From positions 1 through 32,271 of the forward strand of contig CAYURW010000014.1 in assembly GCA_964447145.1 (NCBI GenBank): a stretch of 32,271 nt of DNA, read 5' to 3'. Shown here in pieces: positions 8,320-16,736 of the stretch. The translations under genes were made by a program, and so were the position numbers. The first letter of the stretch is position 1. Each line of letters starts with the position of its first letter. The notes beneath the pieces are model-generated. The model ran no database searches. It saw only the letters and a program-made list of their open reading frames with translations, and was not told the DNA's origin. This DNA is from BRH-c25 sp964447145 (lineage in GTDB: Bacteria; Bacillota; Clostridia; Lutisporales; Lutisporaceae).

Positions 8320-8392
8320 ATTGTATAAGTTCAAGTGCGGTAAGCCGCCTTTGCTTATGCGCCTGCGTCAGAATTCTTAAGGAGGGGTAAAT

Positions 8393-9580
8393 ATGCAGAA
8401 CTTTGGGATCCCCCGGGGCATGAGGGATATTCTTATTGACGAAAGCAGCAGGAGGGCTGTGCTGCGGGGAAAGCTTCTCCATTATATGCAATCCTGCGGC
8501 TTCAATCAAGTTGAAACACCTATTTTTGAATATCATGGGCTTTTTTCGGGGGGGATATCCCCTATTGATGATGAAGACATTATAAAAACAATCGACAGGG
8601 ACGGTAAAATTGTGGTTCTGAGGCCTGACATGACAATTCCCACGGCAAGGATTGCTGCAACCGGATTAAAGGACTGCCAAAGGCCCCTGAAGCTGTTTTA
8701 TGGGGGCAATGTATACAGAATGGACAGGAAGAGTAGGGGTACAGGAACGGAAATCTGCCAGGTAGGGGCGGAGATATACGGAGGCTCGGGTATGAGCCCG
8801 GATCTGGAAATTATGGCCATGGCAAAGGACAGCTTCCATCTGGCAGGGGTCTTGGATTACAAAATAGACATCGGACATGTAGGCATAGTCAAAGGAGTTT
8901 TTGAGGACATAAACCTGCCGGAGGAAGACAAGATGCACATTATAAACCTTATTAGGGAAAAAAACCTGGTGGAACTGGAAAGAGAGGTCTCCCTCCTGTC
9001 TGTTGATACAGTGCACAAGGAGATAATATGCAAACTGCCGCAGTTTTTTGGAAAACCCGAGGAGGTTTTTGAAAGAATCAATGAAATAGCAATAAATGAA
9101 ACCGCAAGAAATTCGGTCGACTACCTGTATGAGATGTTCAAGAAATGCAGTGAAATGGGCCTTGGCCACAATTTGATCATAGATGCCGGAATGATTGGCA
9201 ACATGAAGTACTATACCGGCTTTATATTCAGGGGATATGCCCGGGGAACCGGCAGTGCAGTGATTTCCGGAGGGAGATATGATGATCTTCTTGAGAAGCT
9301 TGGGGAGGATTCCACTGCAGCAGGGTTTGCAATATATATTGATGGTATGATTGAAGCTGCCAAAGGAAGCACCGGCAAAGGAAGTACAACCCGGGAAAAT
9401 AGGGGCAAATTGCTCGTTATATTTGACGGCAGAAGGTTCATTGAGGCCCTGGAATATTCGGAAGGCAGAAGAAAAGAAGGAATGGAAGTAAATATGATAA
9501 GCAGGGAGGATATATCCAATCCTGAAAGATACTGTGAGGAATATGGCTATGGTGAAACAAAATATTTGTATGAGGAATGA
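8393..9580 (+). CDS. hisZ: ATP phosphoribosyltransferase regulatory subunit
   Basis: HisZ is a catalytically inactive relative of histidyl-tRNA synthetase that binds short-form HisG and makes the first step of histidine synthesis active and feedback-sensitive. The 395-residue protein opens with IPRGMRDIL, the class II synthetase-like motif, and has RPDMTIPTARIAAT, YGGNVYR, and later GRYDDLLEKLG as in HisS/HisZ. The synthetase anticodon-binding domain is replaced by a short C-terminal region. AAGGAGGGG precedes ATG 8393. Its stop overlaps the hisG start (ATGA at 9577-9580). It is the first gene of the operon and lies directly behind the attenuator. Presence of HisZ predicts a short HisG, which is what follows. 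Confidence 0.93.
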   Translation: MQNFGIPRGMRDILIDESSRRAVLRGKLLHYMQSCGFNQVETPIFEYHGLFSGGISPIDDEDIIKTIDRDGKIVVLRPDMTIPTARIAATGLKDCQRPLKLFYGGNVYRMDRKSRGTGTEICQVGAEIYGGSGMSPDLEIMAMAKDSFHLAGVLDYKIDIGHVGIVKGVFEDINLPEEDKMHIINLIREKNLVELEREVSLLSVDTVHKEIICKLPQFFGKPEEVFERINEIAINETARNSVDYLYEMFKKCSEMGLGHNLIIDAGMIGNMKYYTGFIFRGYARGTGSAVISGGRYDDLLEKLGEDSTAAGFAIYIDGMIEAAKGSTGKGSTTRENRGKLLVIFDGRRFIEALEYSEGRRKEGMEVNMISREDISNPERYCEEYGYGETKYLYEE

Positions 9581-10245
9581 TTGAAGTGTTAAAGGTAGCA
9601 ATTGCAAAGGGAAGGATAGCACAGAAGGTCAGTGAGATACTGCTTGGCACTGATTATTACGGAGGCATAATAAATATGGACTCCAGAAAGCTCGTTTTTA
9701 TGGATGAGGGCAAAGAAATAATGTTTTTTATGGCAAAGCCCTCAGATGTCCCAGTTTATGTTGGAAGTGGAGCTGCAGACGCAGGAATAGTAGGGAAGGA
9801 CGTGCTCATGGAAGCAGGGATCAAGACTTGCGAGATACTCGATCTCAAGGCTTGCAGCTGCAGGATGGTGCTGGCCGGCCCCGTTATGAAAGAAAATACG
9901 CTTCCGGTTATCAGAAGGATTGCAACAAAATATCCCAGAATATCTGCGGAATATTTCGGGGCCAAATCAGAGGCAGTTGAGATAATAAAGCTGGAGGGCT
10001 CAATTGAGCTTGCTCCCCTTATGGGACTGTCGGATGCCATAGTTGACATAGTGGAAAGCGGGAGGACTCTGAAGGAGAACGGGTTGACTGTATATGAGGA
10101 CATTTGCGGCATTACTGCCAGAATGATAGTAAACAGAGTCAGCTATAAAATGAAAAACAAAAGCATAAATATATTTGCATCGGAAGTAAGCACTTCCATT
10201 AAAGGGGGCGGGACAAATGCTCAGGCTATTTTCGCAGGACAATAG
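9577..10245 (+). CDS. hisG: ATP phosphoribosyltransferase catalytic subunit, short form
   Basis: Catalyses condensation of ATP and PRPP to phosphoribosyl-ATP, the committed step of histidine synthesis. At 222 residues it is the short form, without the C-terminal regulatory domain, so it should work as an octamer with HisZ. Family features are the N-terminal VAIAKGRI, the VGSGAADAGIVGKD segment, and the PRPP-binding loop DIVESGRTLKENGL near residue 155. The ATG overlaps the hisZ stop by 4 bp, and the 3' end overlaps hisD by 29 bp. Confidence 0.95.
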   Translation: MIEVLKVAIAKGRIAQKVSEILLGTDYYGGIINMDSRKLVFMDEGKEIMFFMAKPSDVPVYVGSGAADAGIVGKDVLMEAGIKTCEILDLKACSCRMVLAGPVMKENTLPVIRRIATKYPRISAEYFGAKSEAVEIIKLEGSIELAPLMGLSDAIVDIVESGRTLKENGLTVYEDICGITARMIVNRVSYKMKNKSINIFASEVSTSIKGGGTNAQAIFAGQ

Positions 10246-11512
10246 AAGCAGCATAATGAAATACCTGGATCGAAGGAACCGCAGCTTTATACCAGAAGAG
10301 GTTAGGGATACAGTAAGGGAGATAGTCCAAAGGGTAAAGACTGAAGGGGACAGTGCAGTGCTTGAGTATTGCAGGAAATTTGACAATGCGAAAGGGCAGG
10401 ATAGTTTCCGCATAAGCACCGAAGCCCTGAGGTCCGCAGCAGAGAAAGCGGATGATCAGTTTATTGAGGCTATAGGTAAAAGTATAGACAATGTTAAGAG
10501 GTTTCAAAGTCTGATGGTGGACAAAAATATTTCAATGATGACGGAAAACGGCGGCATATTGGGCAGCAGGGTCACTCCCATTGACAGAGCCGCAATTTAT
10601 GTGCCCGGGGGAAAGGCAGCATACCCTTCTACATTGGTAATGTGCGCAGTACCTGCAATTGTTGCGGGAGTCAGGGAAATAATTGTGCTGACTCCTCCCT
10701 TGGGAAACGGAAGCATTGATCCGTATTTAGCAGCAACAGCAGGGCTCTTGGGGATAGACAGTATATTCGGGGCAGGAGGAGCTCAGGGGGTGGCTGCGGC
10801 TGCCTTTGGAACCGAGACTATACCCCGGGTCGATAAAATCGCAGGCCCCGGCAATGCATATGTAACAGCAGCAAAAAGAGAGGTATATGGATATGTCGAC
10901 ATTGACATGATAGCAGGACCCAGCGAAATTGCGGTAATTGCAGACAGCGGGGCAGATCCGTGCTGGGTTGCGGCAGATATTCTTTCCCAGGCAGAGCATG
11001 ACGAGATGGCCAGCTGCTTTCTTATTACTGACAGTGAAGCCCTTGCAGTTAGGGTCAATGCAGAAATAGAAAGGCAGCTTGGGGGTATGAAGAGACGGGA
11101 CATTATAAGCAAGGCTCTTGAGAATAACTCTGCGGTTATTTTGGTAGGCTCCATAGGGCAGAGTGCAGAAATAATTAATGAAATAGCTCCTGAGCATCTG
11201 GAGATAATCACTGAAAACCCCTTTAGGATACTAAGAGATATAAGGAATGCGGGGGCCATATTTATAGGAGCCTATTCTACAGAGCCAATGGGTGACTATA
11301 TTGCAGGACCCAGCCATGTACTTCCAACCTATGGTACGGCAGCTTTCTTTTCGCCCCTTTCCGCAAGGGATTTTCAAAAAAGGTCCAGTCTGATCTGCTG
11401 CAGCAAGCAGGACATGGCAGAATATGGGCCTGCTGCAGTCAGGATTGCAGAGGCGGAAGGCCTTAAGGCCCACGCAAATGCATTGAAAGTGAGGCTCGGG
11501 GATAATGAATAA
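10217..11512 (+). CDS. hisD: Histidinol dehydrogenase
   Basis: Zinc enzyme that oxidises L-histidinol to L-histidine in two NAD-dependent steps, the last reactions of the pathway. The 431 residues match the family length. Visible signatures are YVPGGKAAYPSTLVM, GPGNAYVTAAKR, the zinc-site region SQAEHDEMA, the catalytic pair in NEIAPEHLE and the GDYIAGPSHVLPT segment with another ligand His. The ATG at 10217 lies inside the hisG 3' end, with AAAGGGGGCGGG upstream; a later ATG at 10256 would give a shorter N-terminus. It overlaps hisC by 8 bp. Confidence 0.95.
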   Translation: MLRLFSQDNRSSIMKYLDRRNRSFIPEEVRDTVREIVQRVKTEGDSAVLEYCRKFDNAKGQDSFRISTEALRSAAEKADDQFIEAIGKSIDNVKRFQSLMVDKNISMMTENGGILGSRVTPIDRAAIYVPGGKAAYPSTLVMCAVPAIVAGVREIIVLTPPLGNGSIDPYLAATAGLLGIDSIFGAGGAQGVAAAAFGTETIPRVDKIAGPGNAYVTAAKREVYGYVDIDMIAGPSEIAVIADSGADPCWVAADILSQAEHDEMASCFLITDSEALAVRVNAEIERQLGGMKRRDIISKALENNSAVILVGSIGQSAEIINEIAPEHLEIITENPFRILRDIRNAGAIFIGAYSTEPMGDYIAGPSHVLPTYGTAAFFSPLSARDFQKRSSLICCSKQDMAEYGPAAVRIAEAEGLKAHANALKVRLGDNE

Positions 11513-12610
11513 ATATATCTCAAAAAGGGCTTCCGGTCTTGACTGCTATAGGGCAGGGCCTGAAATTCAGGGCATAGCCCTCGACAAAAACGAAACCCCC
11601 CGGGGCATGGAGGACAGTATGAAGGAGGCCCTTATCAAAAGGATAAGGGAAATGAAGTTGAACCGTTATCCGGATAATGANNNNNNNNNNCAGAGACCGG
11701 AAAAACTGTAATTGTTCCTTATCACTGCAAAGACCTTAAAAAGGCCATTTCGGGGTACACAGCCCTTGATTTGGGATCAATATGCATAGGCAATGGGTCC
11801 GATGAACTGATACATATGGCTCTTCAGGCCTTTACCGATCCCGGGGATATCATGGTCATCCGGAAGCCTACCTTTTCAATGTACAAGGTATATGGAACGA
11901 TGTGCGGAGTAAAGGTACTGGAGTACGGTCCCGAAAGTGATTTTGAACTGAATATCGGCGGATTTGTCAGCTTACTCCGGAGAGAGAGGCCCAAAATAGT
12001 ATTTCTATGCAATCCCAATAATCCGACAGGCACTATTATGGAATTGCAGGATATTGAAGAGGTGCTGAAAATAGTTAATGGAATTGTGGTTGTTGATGAG
12101 GCATATTTTGAGTTTTCGGGGACAACTGCCGCAGGCCTCCTCCAAAACCATGAAAACCTTATAATATTGAGAACCTTTTCCAAGGCAATGGGGCTGGCAG
12201 CTCTGAGAGTCGGTTATATGCTTGCATCCCCGTCCTTAATAAGCTGCGTTGAAAGGGTGAGGCCCCCCTTCAATGTAAACGCATTTGCCCAAGCTGCAGC
12301 GGCAGAGGTTCTGGCAAATATGAACGGAGTTGCGGAAAGGGTTGAAATAATAAAAAGCGAAAGAAGAAGGCTTACAAAGCTTCTTAGGGAGCTGAGGGGC
12401 ATTCAGTGCTTTGAATCCCGGGGGAATTTTATACTGTTCAGGGCAGAGGATGCCGGGGAAATAAATAAGGGGCTCCGGGAAGCGGGAATATACGTCAAGA
12501 GCTTTTCCGATCCTGTTCTGAAGGATTGTCTAAGGGTCACTATAGGAAGCCCAACGGAAAACAACATTTTTTATGAAGCTCTAAAGGAGGTGCTGTATGA
12601 TAAAGATTGA
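11505..12610 (+). CDS. hisC: Histidinol-phosphate aminotransferase, broken by an assembly gap
   Basis: PLP-dependent aminotransferase converting imidazole-acetol phosphate to histidinol phosphate. The N-terminal part (ALDKNETPRG, LNRYPDN) is in the frame of ATG 11505. After ten N the rest continues in another frame (IGNGSDELI, FLCNPNNPTGT, VVDEAYFEFSG, TFSKAMGLAALRVGY with the PLP Lys). The two frames agree if the true gap length is 2 modulo 3, so the break is most likely an assembly gap and not a mutation. About 11 residues after the gap (ETGKTVIVPYH) do not fit the usual short link between RYPD and the LKKAI helix, so this spot may be misassembled or carry an insertion. The 3' end overlaps hisB by 14 bp. 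Confidence 0.88.
11681..11690. other. Run of ten N (assembly gap) inside hisC
   Basis: Ten undetermined bases, probably a placeholder for a scaffold gap of unknown length. The reading frame differs on the two sides (before it, codons start at multiples of 3; after it, at positions 2 modulo 3). Confidence 0.98.
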
Positions 12611-13196
12611 TGGGGAGAGAATGGCGGAATTTTCGAGAAAAACAAAAGAGACCGATGTATATGCAAGAATTGACCTGGGCGGCAGCGGAACCTGCGAGGC
12701 AGATACAGGGATCCCCTTTTTTGATCACATGCTGGAGCAGCTTGCAAAGCACAGCGGCTTTGACATTATAGTAAGTGCCCGGGGGGATCTATCCGTAGAT
12801 CATCATCACACCGTTGAAGATGTGGGAATAGTTCTGGGGAAGGTGCTGCATGAATGCTCCGGGGACAAAAGGGGTATTGCAAGATATGGAAGCATCATGC
12901 TTCCAATGGACGACTCCCTTGCAGCGGCAGCCGTGGATTTTTGCGGAAGAGCAAATCTTGTATATAACTGTGGTCCCCTTCAAGGGTTTATAGGGAATTT
13001 TGATACGGGAAACATAAAGGAATTTTTTAAAGCCTTTACAAGTAACTCCTTTATGACCCTGCATATCAATCTTATGTATGGTGAAAATGCCCATCACAAT
13101 GCGGAGTGCATGTTTAAGGCTGTTGCAAGGGCCCTGAAGGCGGCGCTGCATTTGGATGGGACCCGGGAAATTGCTTCTACAAAGGGGAGCATATGA
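12597..13196 (+). CDS. hisB: Imidazoleglycerol-phosphate dehydratase
   Basis: Mn-dependent enzyme that dehydrates imidazoleglycerol phosphate to imidazole-acetol phosphate. This is the monofunctional form of 199 residues, without the phosphatase domain of enteric HisB, so histidinol-phosphate phosphatase must come from another gene not seen here. Metal-binding motifs are FFDHMLEQLAKHSGFD, DHHHTVEDVGIVLG and ENAHHNAECMFKA. AAAGGAGGTG just upstream supports ATG 12597, inside the end of hisC. Only 42 bp separate it from hisA, with no room for hisH. Confidence 0.95.
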   Translation: MIKIDGERMAEFSRKTKETDVYARIDLGGSGTCEADTGIPFFDHMLEQLAKHSGFDIIVSARGDLSVDHHHTVEDVGIVLGKVLHECSGDKRGIARYGSIMLPMDDSLAAAAVDFCGRANLVYNCGPLQGFIGNFDTGNIKEFFKAFTSNSFMTLHINLMYGENAHHNAECMFKAVARALKAALHLDGTREIASTKGSI

Positions 13197-13238
13197 ATAT
13201 TATGATTACTATTATTATGATTATAAGGAGATGTTGAT

Positions 13239-13955
13239 ATGAAAGTTTATCCGGCAGTTGATGTTTATGATGGGAAGTGCGTGAGACTCAAAGGGGGAAG
13301 CCTGGGGGAACTGGAGGTATTCTACGATGATCCCGCAGATGCGGCAAAAATGTGGGAACAAAAAGGCGCACAGGCCCTCCACATAATTGATCTTAACGGA
13401 GCCTTCAGCGGAAAAATGGGAAACTTCCCAATAGTCGAAAAAATAGTCAAGTCCGTAAAAATTCCGGTGCAGCTTGGGGGCGGATTGAGAAGTGCAGATG
13501 ACATAGAAAGAGCCTTTGATACAGGAACAAAAAAAGTAATTATAGGGACAGCTGCAGTATTGGACGAGGAGCTTCTGGAAACAGTCCTCAAAAATAGGGC
13601 TGATGAAGTAATAGTGAGCATTGATGCCAAGGAGGGCTATGTGGCTATTAAAGGATGGGTCAATGTAAGCGAATTCTCAGCTTATAATTTTGCGGGGAAA
13701 ATAGTAGGTAAGGGTCTAAAAAATATTATATATACCGATATATCAAAGGACGGCCTGCTGAGGGGGCCAAATTTTGACGGAATAGAGAAAATGTGCAATG
13801 TGGAAGGGGCAAGAATTGTTGCATCCGGGGGGATCACGACTGTTGACGATATTCTGGCCATCAAGGAAACAGGCGCAAAAGGAATTATTCTTGGGAAAGC
13901 TTTGTATGCAGGAGTGCTTCAGCTTGAGGATGCTCTCAGAGCTGCGGAGGATTAA
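13239..13955 (+). CDS. hisA: ProFAR isomerase
   Basis: A (beta/alpha)8-barrel isomerase that opens the ribose of ProFAR to give PRFAR, an Amadori rearrangement. The 238-residue protein has the first-half acid in PAVDVYDGKCVRLKGG, the phosphate-binding loop QLGGGLRSADDIE, the second acid in YTDISKDGLLRGPN, and ASGGITTVDDI for the other half-barrel. AAGGAGATG precedes ATG 13239. Its stop is one base away from the hisF ATG. Confidence 0.95.
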   Translation: MKVYPAVDVYDGKCVRLKGGSLGELEVFYDDPADAAKMWEQKGAQALHIIDLNGAFSGKMGNFPIVEKIVKSVKIPVQLGGGLRSADDIERAFDTGTKKVIIGTAAVLDEELLETVLKNRADEVIVSIDAKEGYVAIKGWVNVSEFSAYNFAGKIVGKGLKNIIYTDISKDGLLRGPNFDGIEKMCNVEGARIVASGGITTVDDILAIKETGAKGIILGKALYAGVLQLEDALRAAED

Positions 13956-13956
13956 T

Positions 13957-14718
13957 ATGGCTGAAAAAAGGATAATACCGTGCCTGGATATAAAAAATGG
14001 AAAGGTAGTAAAGGGGACGGGATTCAACAACCTTAAAAACATAGGGGACCCTGTTGAAATAGCAAGGCTGTACGATAGGGACGGGGCCGATGAGATAGCA
14101 TGCCTTGATATCTGCGCATCTCCGGAAAGCAGGAGTATCATGACCGACTTGATAAAAAAAATTGCTTTGAGCACATCAATACCCCTGATTGTGGGAGGAG
14201 GAATTGCGTGTATTGAAGATATTGATGCATTGCTTTATGCCGGAGCGGACAAGGTGTCTATAAATAGTGGGGCGGTGAGAGATCCTGCACTTGTTTGCAG
14301 GGCGGCAGAGTTATACGGCAGCCGGCGTATCGTCGCTGCGATAGATGCTAAGGCCAGGGCCGGGACAGGCCGTTATGAGGTATATATCAACGGAGGGAGA
14401 ACAAACACTGGCACGGATGTTGCGGAATGGTGCAGGTTTGTCGCAGCGCTGGGAGCCGGAGAAATACTTCTTACAAGCATAGATGCCGACGGAGGTAAAT
14501 GCGGCTATAATATCCCCCTTACCCGTCAAGTGGCCGAAACGGTTGATATACCTGTAATAGCCTCGGGGGGAGCAGGCAGCAGAGAGGATATCTATGAAGT
14601 GCTTACTGAGGGCAGGGCCAATGCGGCATTGGCGGCGTCCCTGTTTCATCATGGAGATCTTAATATAGGGGAGCTGAAGGCTTATCTGGCCGCGGAGGGG
14701 GTCTGCATACTGTTGTAA
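13957..14718 (+). CDS. hisF: Imidazole glycerol phosphate synthase cyclase subunit
   Basis: A (beta/alpha)8-barrel that uses ammonia and PRFAR to make imidazoleglycerol phosphate and AICAR. The 253-residue protein has both catalytic acids (Asp in IPCLDIKNGKVVKG, Asp in VAAIDAKARAG), the phosphate loops VGGGIACIEDI and ASGGAGSREDIYE, and GAGEILLTSIDADG. A longer frame reaches back to 13798 inside hisA, but ATG 13957 has GCGGAGGA upstream and gives the family N-terminus MAEKRIIPCLD. HisF normally receives ammonia from the glutaminase HisH, which is not encoded in this window. Confidence 0.95.
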   Translation: MAEKRIIPCLDIKNGKVVKGTGFNNLKNIGDPVEIARLYDRDGADEIACLDICASPESRSIMTDLIKKIALSTSIPLIVGGGIACIEDIDALLYAGADKVSINSGAVRDPALVCRAAELYGSRRIVAAIDAKARAGTGRYEVYINGGRTNTGTDVAEWCRFVAALGAGEILLTSIDADGGKCGYNIPLTRQVAETVDIPVIASGGAGSREDIYEVLTEGRANAALAASLFHHGDLNIGELKAYLAAEGVCILL

Positions 14719-14745
14719 AATACTTAGATAGGAGGAATAAAAACT

Positions 14746-15396
14746 ATGACGATTGATAAAATAAAATTTAATGAAAAGGGCCTGATACCCGCCATAGTAC
14801 AGGACCATAATAATGGAGAAGTGCTTATGATGGCATATATGAGCAGTGAAAGCCTTAAAAAAACCATTGAAACCGGTAGGTCCTGGTTTTACAGCAGAAG
14901 CAGGGATGAACTCTGGGAAAAGGGGGCGACCTCCGGGAACATACAGGAAGTGAAGGAGATACTTTATGATTGCGATGGGGATTGTCTGCTGCTTAAGGTT
15001 TCACAAAAAGGCGCGGCCTGTCATACCGGGGAAAAAAGCTGTTTTTACAGAAACCTATGGGGACCGGAGGGAAAGGAAAAAGATATAAACGTCAAATGGG
15101 TTTTTGAAAACCTTTACCGTAAGGTGGGGGACAGAAAGGAAAATCCTGAGAGTGGTTCTTACACCTGCTATCTTTTCAGGGAGGGAATAGATAAAATATT
15201 GAAAAAGATAGGGGAGGAAAGCACGGAAGTGGTGATAGCAGCCAAGAGCGAGGACAAAAGAGAAACGATATATGAAATATCAGATTTGATTTATCATCTG
15301 ACAGTACTGATAAAATATATGGATATAACCTTCGAGGACATAGCAGGAGAACTCCAGCGCAGGGATAAGCCCCAAGGGACCCTCAAGTCCCAGTGA
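14746..15396 (+). CDS. hisIE: Bifunctional PR-AMP cyclohydrolase / PR-ATP pyrophosphatase
   Basis: Fusion enzyme for steps two and three of the pathway. The N-terminal HisI domain (about 1-120) has WFYSRSRDELWEKGATSGN and the zinc Cys residues in DCDGDCLLLK and GAACHTGEKSCFYR. The C-terminal HisE domain (about 125-216) has the MazG-like KKIGEESTEVVIAAK and YEISDLIYHLTVLI. AGGAGGAAT precedes ATG 14746. It is the last his gene; no good terminator follows, so transcripts might continue into the next gene. Confidence 0.95.
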   Translation: MTIDKIKFNEKGLIPAIVQDHNNGEVLMMAYMSSESLKKTIETGRSWFYSRSRDELWEKGATSGNIQEVKEILYDCDGDCLLLKVSQKGAACHTGEKSCFYRNLWGPEGKEKDINVKWVFENLYRKVGDRKENPESGSYTCYLFREGIDKILKKIGEESTEVVIAAKSEDKRETIYEISDLIYHLTVLIKYMDITFEDIAGELQRRDKPQGTLKSQ

Positions 15397-15462
15397 CCCT
15401 GCAGTCCCACATAAGTAACGTATTGTACAGTTCCGCATATTATAGTTATTACGGAGGATGGT

Positions 15463-16542
15463 GTGACTATGAACTATGCCGTGATAATGTGCGGGGGCTC
15501 GGGCAGCAGATTCTGGCCTGAGAGCAGAAGGATATACCCCAAGCAATTCTTAAACACTGTAGGGGAAAAGACCATGATACAGCTTACAGTAGACAGGATA
15601 AGCAGACTCATGCCCCTAAATAATATATATATGGTGACCAATAAAAACTATGTCGATACAATAAAGAAGCAAGTGCCGCAAATATTGGAAGAAAACCTTA
15701 TTATTGAACCTATGATAAAGGAGACGGCCCCTTGCATAGGCTATTCTGCAGTAAAGCTCCTCAAGGCAGATCCTCAGGCTGTCATGATAGTTCTCCCTTC
15801 TGACCATTATATAAGGGATGAAGAAAAGTTCATTGAAACTCTGAGACAAGGCCTGGATATTGCAGCTTCTGAAAATTGTCTTGTAACCATGGGAATAAAA
15901 CCCGGAAGGCCGGAGACAGCCTATGGTTATATTGAGACCGGAAAAAGAATGGACGGATTGGAAATACCGACTTACAGAATAAAAAGATTTACAGAGAAGC
16001 CAAACAGGGAGAAAGCCCAGGAATTCATCGACAAGGGTACGTATTTGTGGAACAGTGGAATGTTCATCTGGAAAGCCTCTGTATTGCTCAAACTGTACGA
16101 AGCCTTCCTTCCGGAGATGTATCAGTGCCTGAATAGGATAAGCGACCATATAGGCTGCCCGGAGGAGGTAAAGGTAGTCGAAGAGGAATATGGCAAAATC
16201 GACGGTATTTCCATTGACTACGGAATACTTGAAAAAGCCTTGGACGTTCTGGTGATAGAAAGCAGTTTTTTTTGGGATGATATAGGCAATTGGAATGCAT
16301 TGGAAAGGTATATGCCAAAGGATGAATATGGCAACTCCCTTAGGGGAGAGTGCAAGGTTTTTGACACCCATAGCTGTATATTGTACGGGAATAATAAGCT
16401 TATTGCCGCTGTCGGGGTTGAGGATCTCATTATTGTGGAGACCAATGATGTAGTATTGGTATGCAGGAAGGACAGGGACCAGGATATAAAGCTCCTTATA
16501 AAGGAGCTTCAGAAAGATGAAGGAAATACCAAATATCTATAG
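15463..16542 (+). CDS. manC: Mannose-1-phosphate guanylyltransferase (GDP)
   Basis: Nucleotidyltransferase making GDP-mannose from mannose-1-phosphate and GTP. The N-terminal signature MCGGSGSRFWPESR followed by YPKQF is diagnostic, and VLPSDHYI, KPGRPETAYGYIE and FTEKPNREKAQEF also match the family. At 359 residues it is the single-function form without a phosphomannose isomerase domain. Two starts are possible: GTG 15463, five bases after GGAGG, or ATG 15469, eleven bases after. It sits between the his operon and a glycosyltransferase/CotS block, so it may supply sugar donors for spore or cell-surface glycans. That link is inferred from position only. Confidence 0.9.
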   Translation: MTMNYAVIMCGGSGSRFWPESRRIYPKQFLNTVGEKTMIQLTVDRISRLMPLNNIYMVTNKNYVDTIKKQVPQILEENLIIEPMIKETAPCIGYSAVKLLKADPQAVMIVLPSDHYIRDEEKFIETLRQGLDIAASENCLVTMGIKPGRPETAYGYIETGKRMDGLEIPTYRIKRFTEKPNREKAQEFIDKGTYLWNSGMFIWKASVLLKLYEAFLPEMYQCLNRISDHIGCPEEVKVVEEEYGKIDGISIDYGILEKALDVLVIESSFFWDDIGNWNALERYMPKDEYGNSLRGECKVFDTHSCILYGNNKLIAAVGVEDLIIVETNDVVLVCRKDRDQDIKLLIKELQKDEGNTKYL

Positions 16543-16592
16543 TACACGATACTATGTACAGTACGGATTATGTACAATATTTATTGCCCAAG

Positions 16593-16674
16593 ATACATTG
16601 TCCGGCATGCAGTATTGTACCCAGTATACATTGTCCGGCATGCAGTATTGTACCCAGTATACATTGTCCGGCAT
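16593..16674. repeat. 33-bp tandem repeat, two and a half copies
   Basis: Units at 16593-16625 and 16626-16658 are identical and a partial third copies the first 16 bases (16659-16674). The unit starts ATACATTGTCCGGCATGC and ends TTGTACCCAGT. Related shorter words (CATGTCCTGATAT, CATGTCCGATATC) follow up to 16736, and GTAC-rich sequence precedes. It lies between two convergent genes. Because 33 is a multiple of three, both strands show short repeat-coding frames, which I regard as accidental. Confidence 0.9.
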
Positions 16675-16736
16675 AGATATCATGTCCTGATATACAATAT
16701 TGGAATCAATATCATGCTTTGTATCATGTCCGATAT

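Larger units (their letters stand above)
7941..8392 (+). other. his operon leader region (452 bp without a large gene)
   Basis: This stretch holds, in order, a 23-bp element also found upstream of the SipL-type gene (8000-8022), a consensus sigma-A promoter (8026-8054), a perfect 43-bp tandem repeat (8071-8156), a His-rich leader peptide (8156-8212), alternative hairpins (8195-8294), an intrinsic terminator (8285-8319) and the hisZ ribosome binding site AAGGAGGGG just before 8393. The first 60 bases show nothing I can interpret. No T-box consensus and no tRNA-like specifier structure was found. Confidence 0.85.

Noticed and set aside
7941..8392. T-box riboswitch before hisZ
   Set aside because: I looked for the conserved T-box antiterminator sequence and a specifier loop and found neither; the His-codon ORF with alternative hairpins explains the leader better.
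8666..9622. Long minus-strand ORF of 318 codons
   Set aside because: It lies antisense to hisZ and hisG, has no recognisable domain, and reads as a shadow frame.
11505..12610. True frameshift or pseudogene in hisC
   Set aside because: The frame change falls exactly at the ten-N gap, and the rest of the protein has all family motifs.
13798..13956. N-terminal extension of hisF inside hisA
   Set aside because: The frame is open, but ATG 13957 has a ribosome binding site and gives the family N-terminus; the extension is a shadow of hisA.
16593..16674. CRISPR array
   Set aside because: The repeats are directly adjacent with no unique spacers, and no cas genes are nearby.
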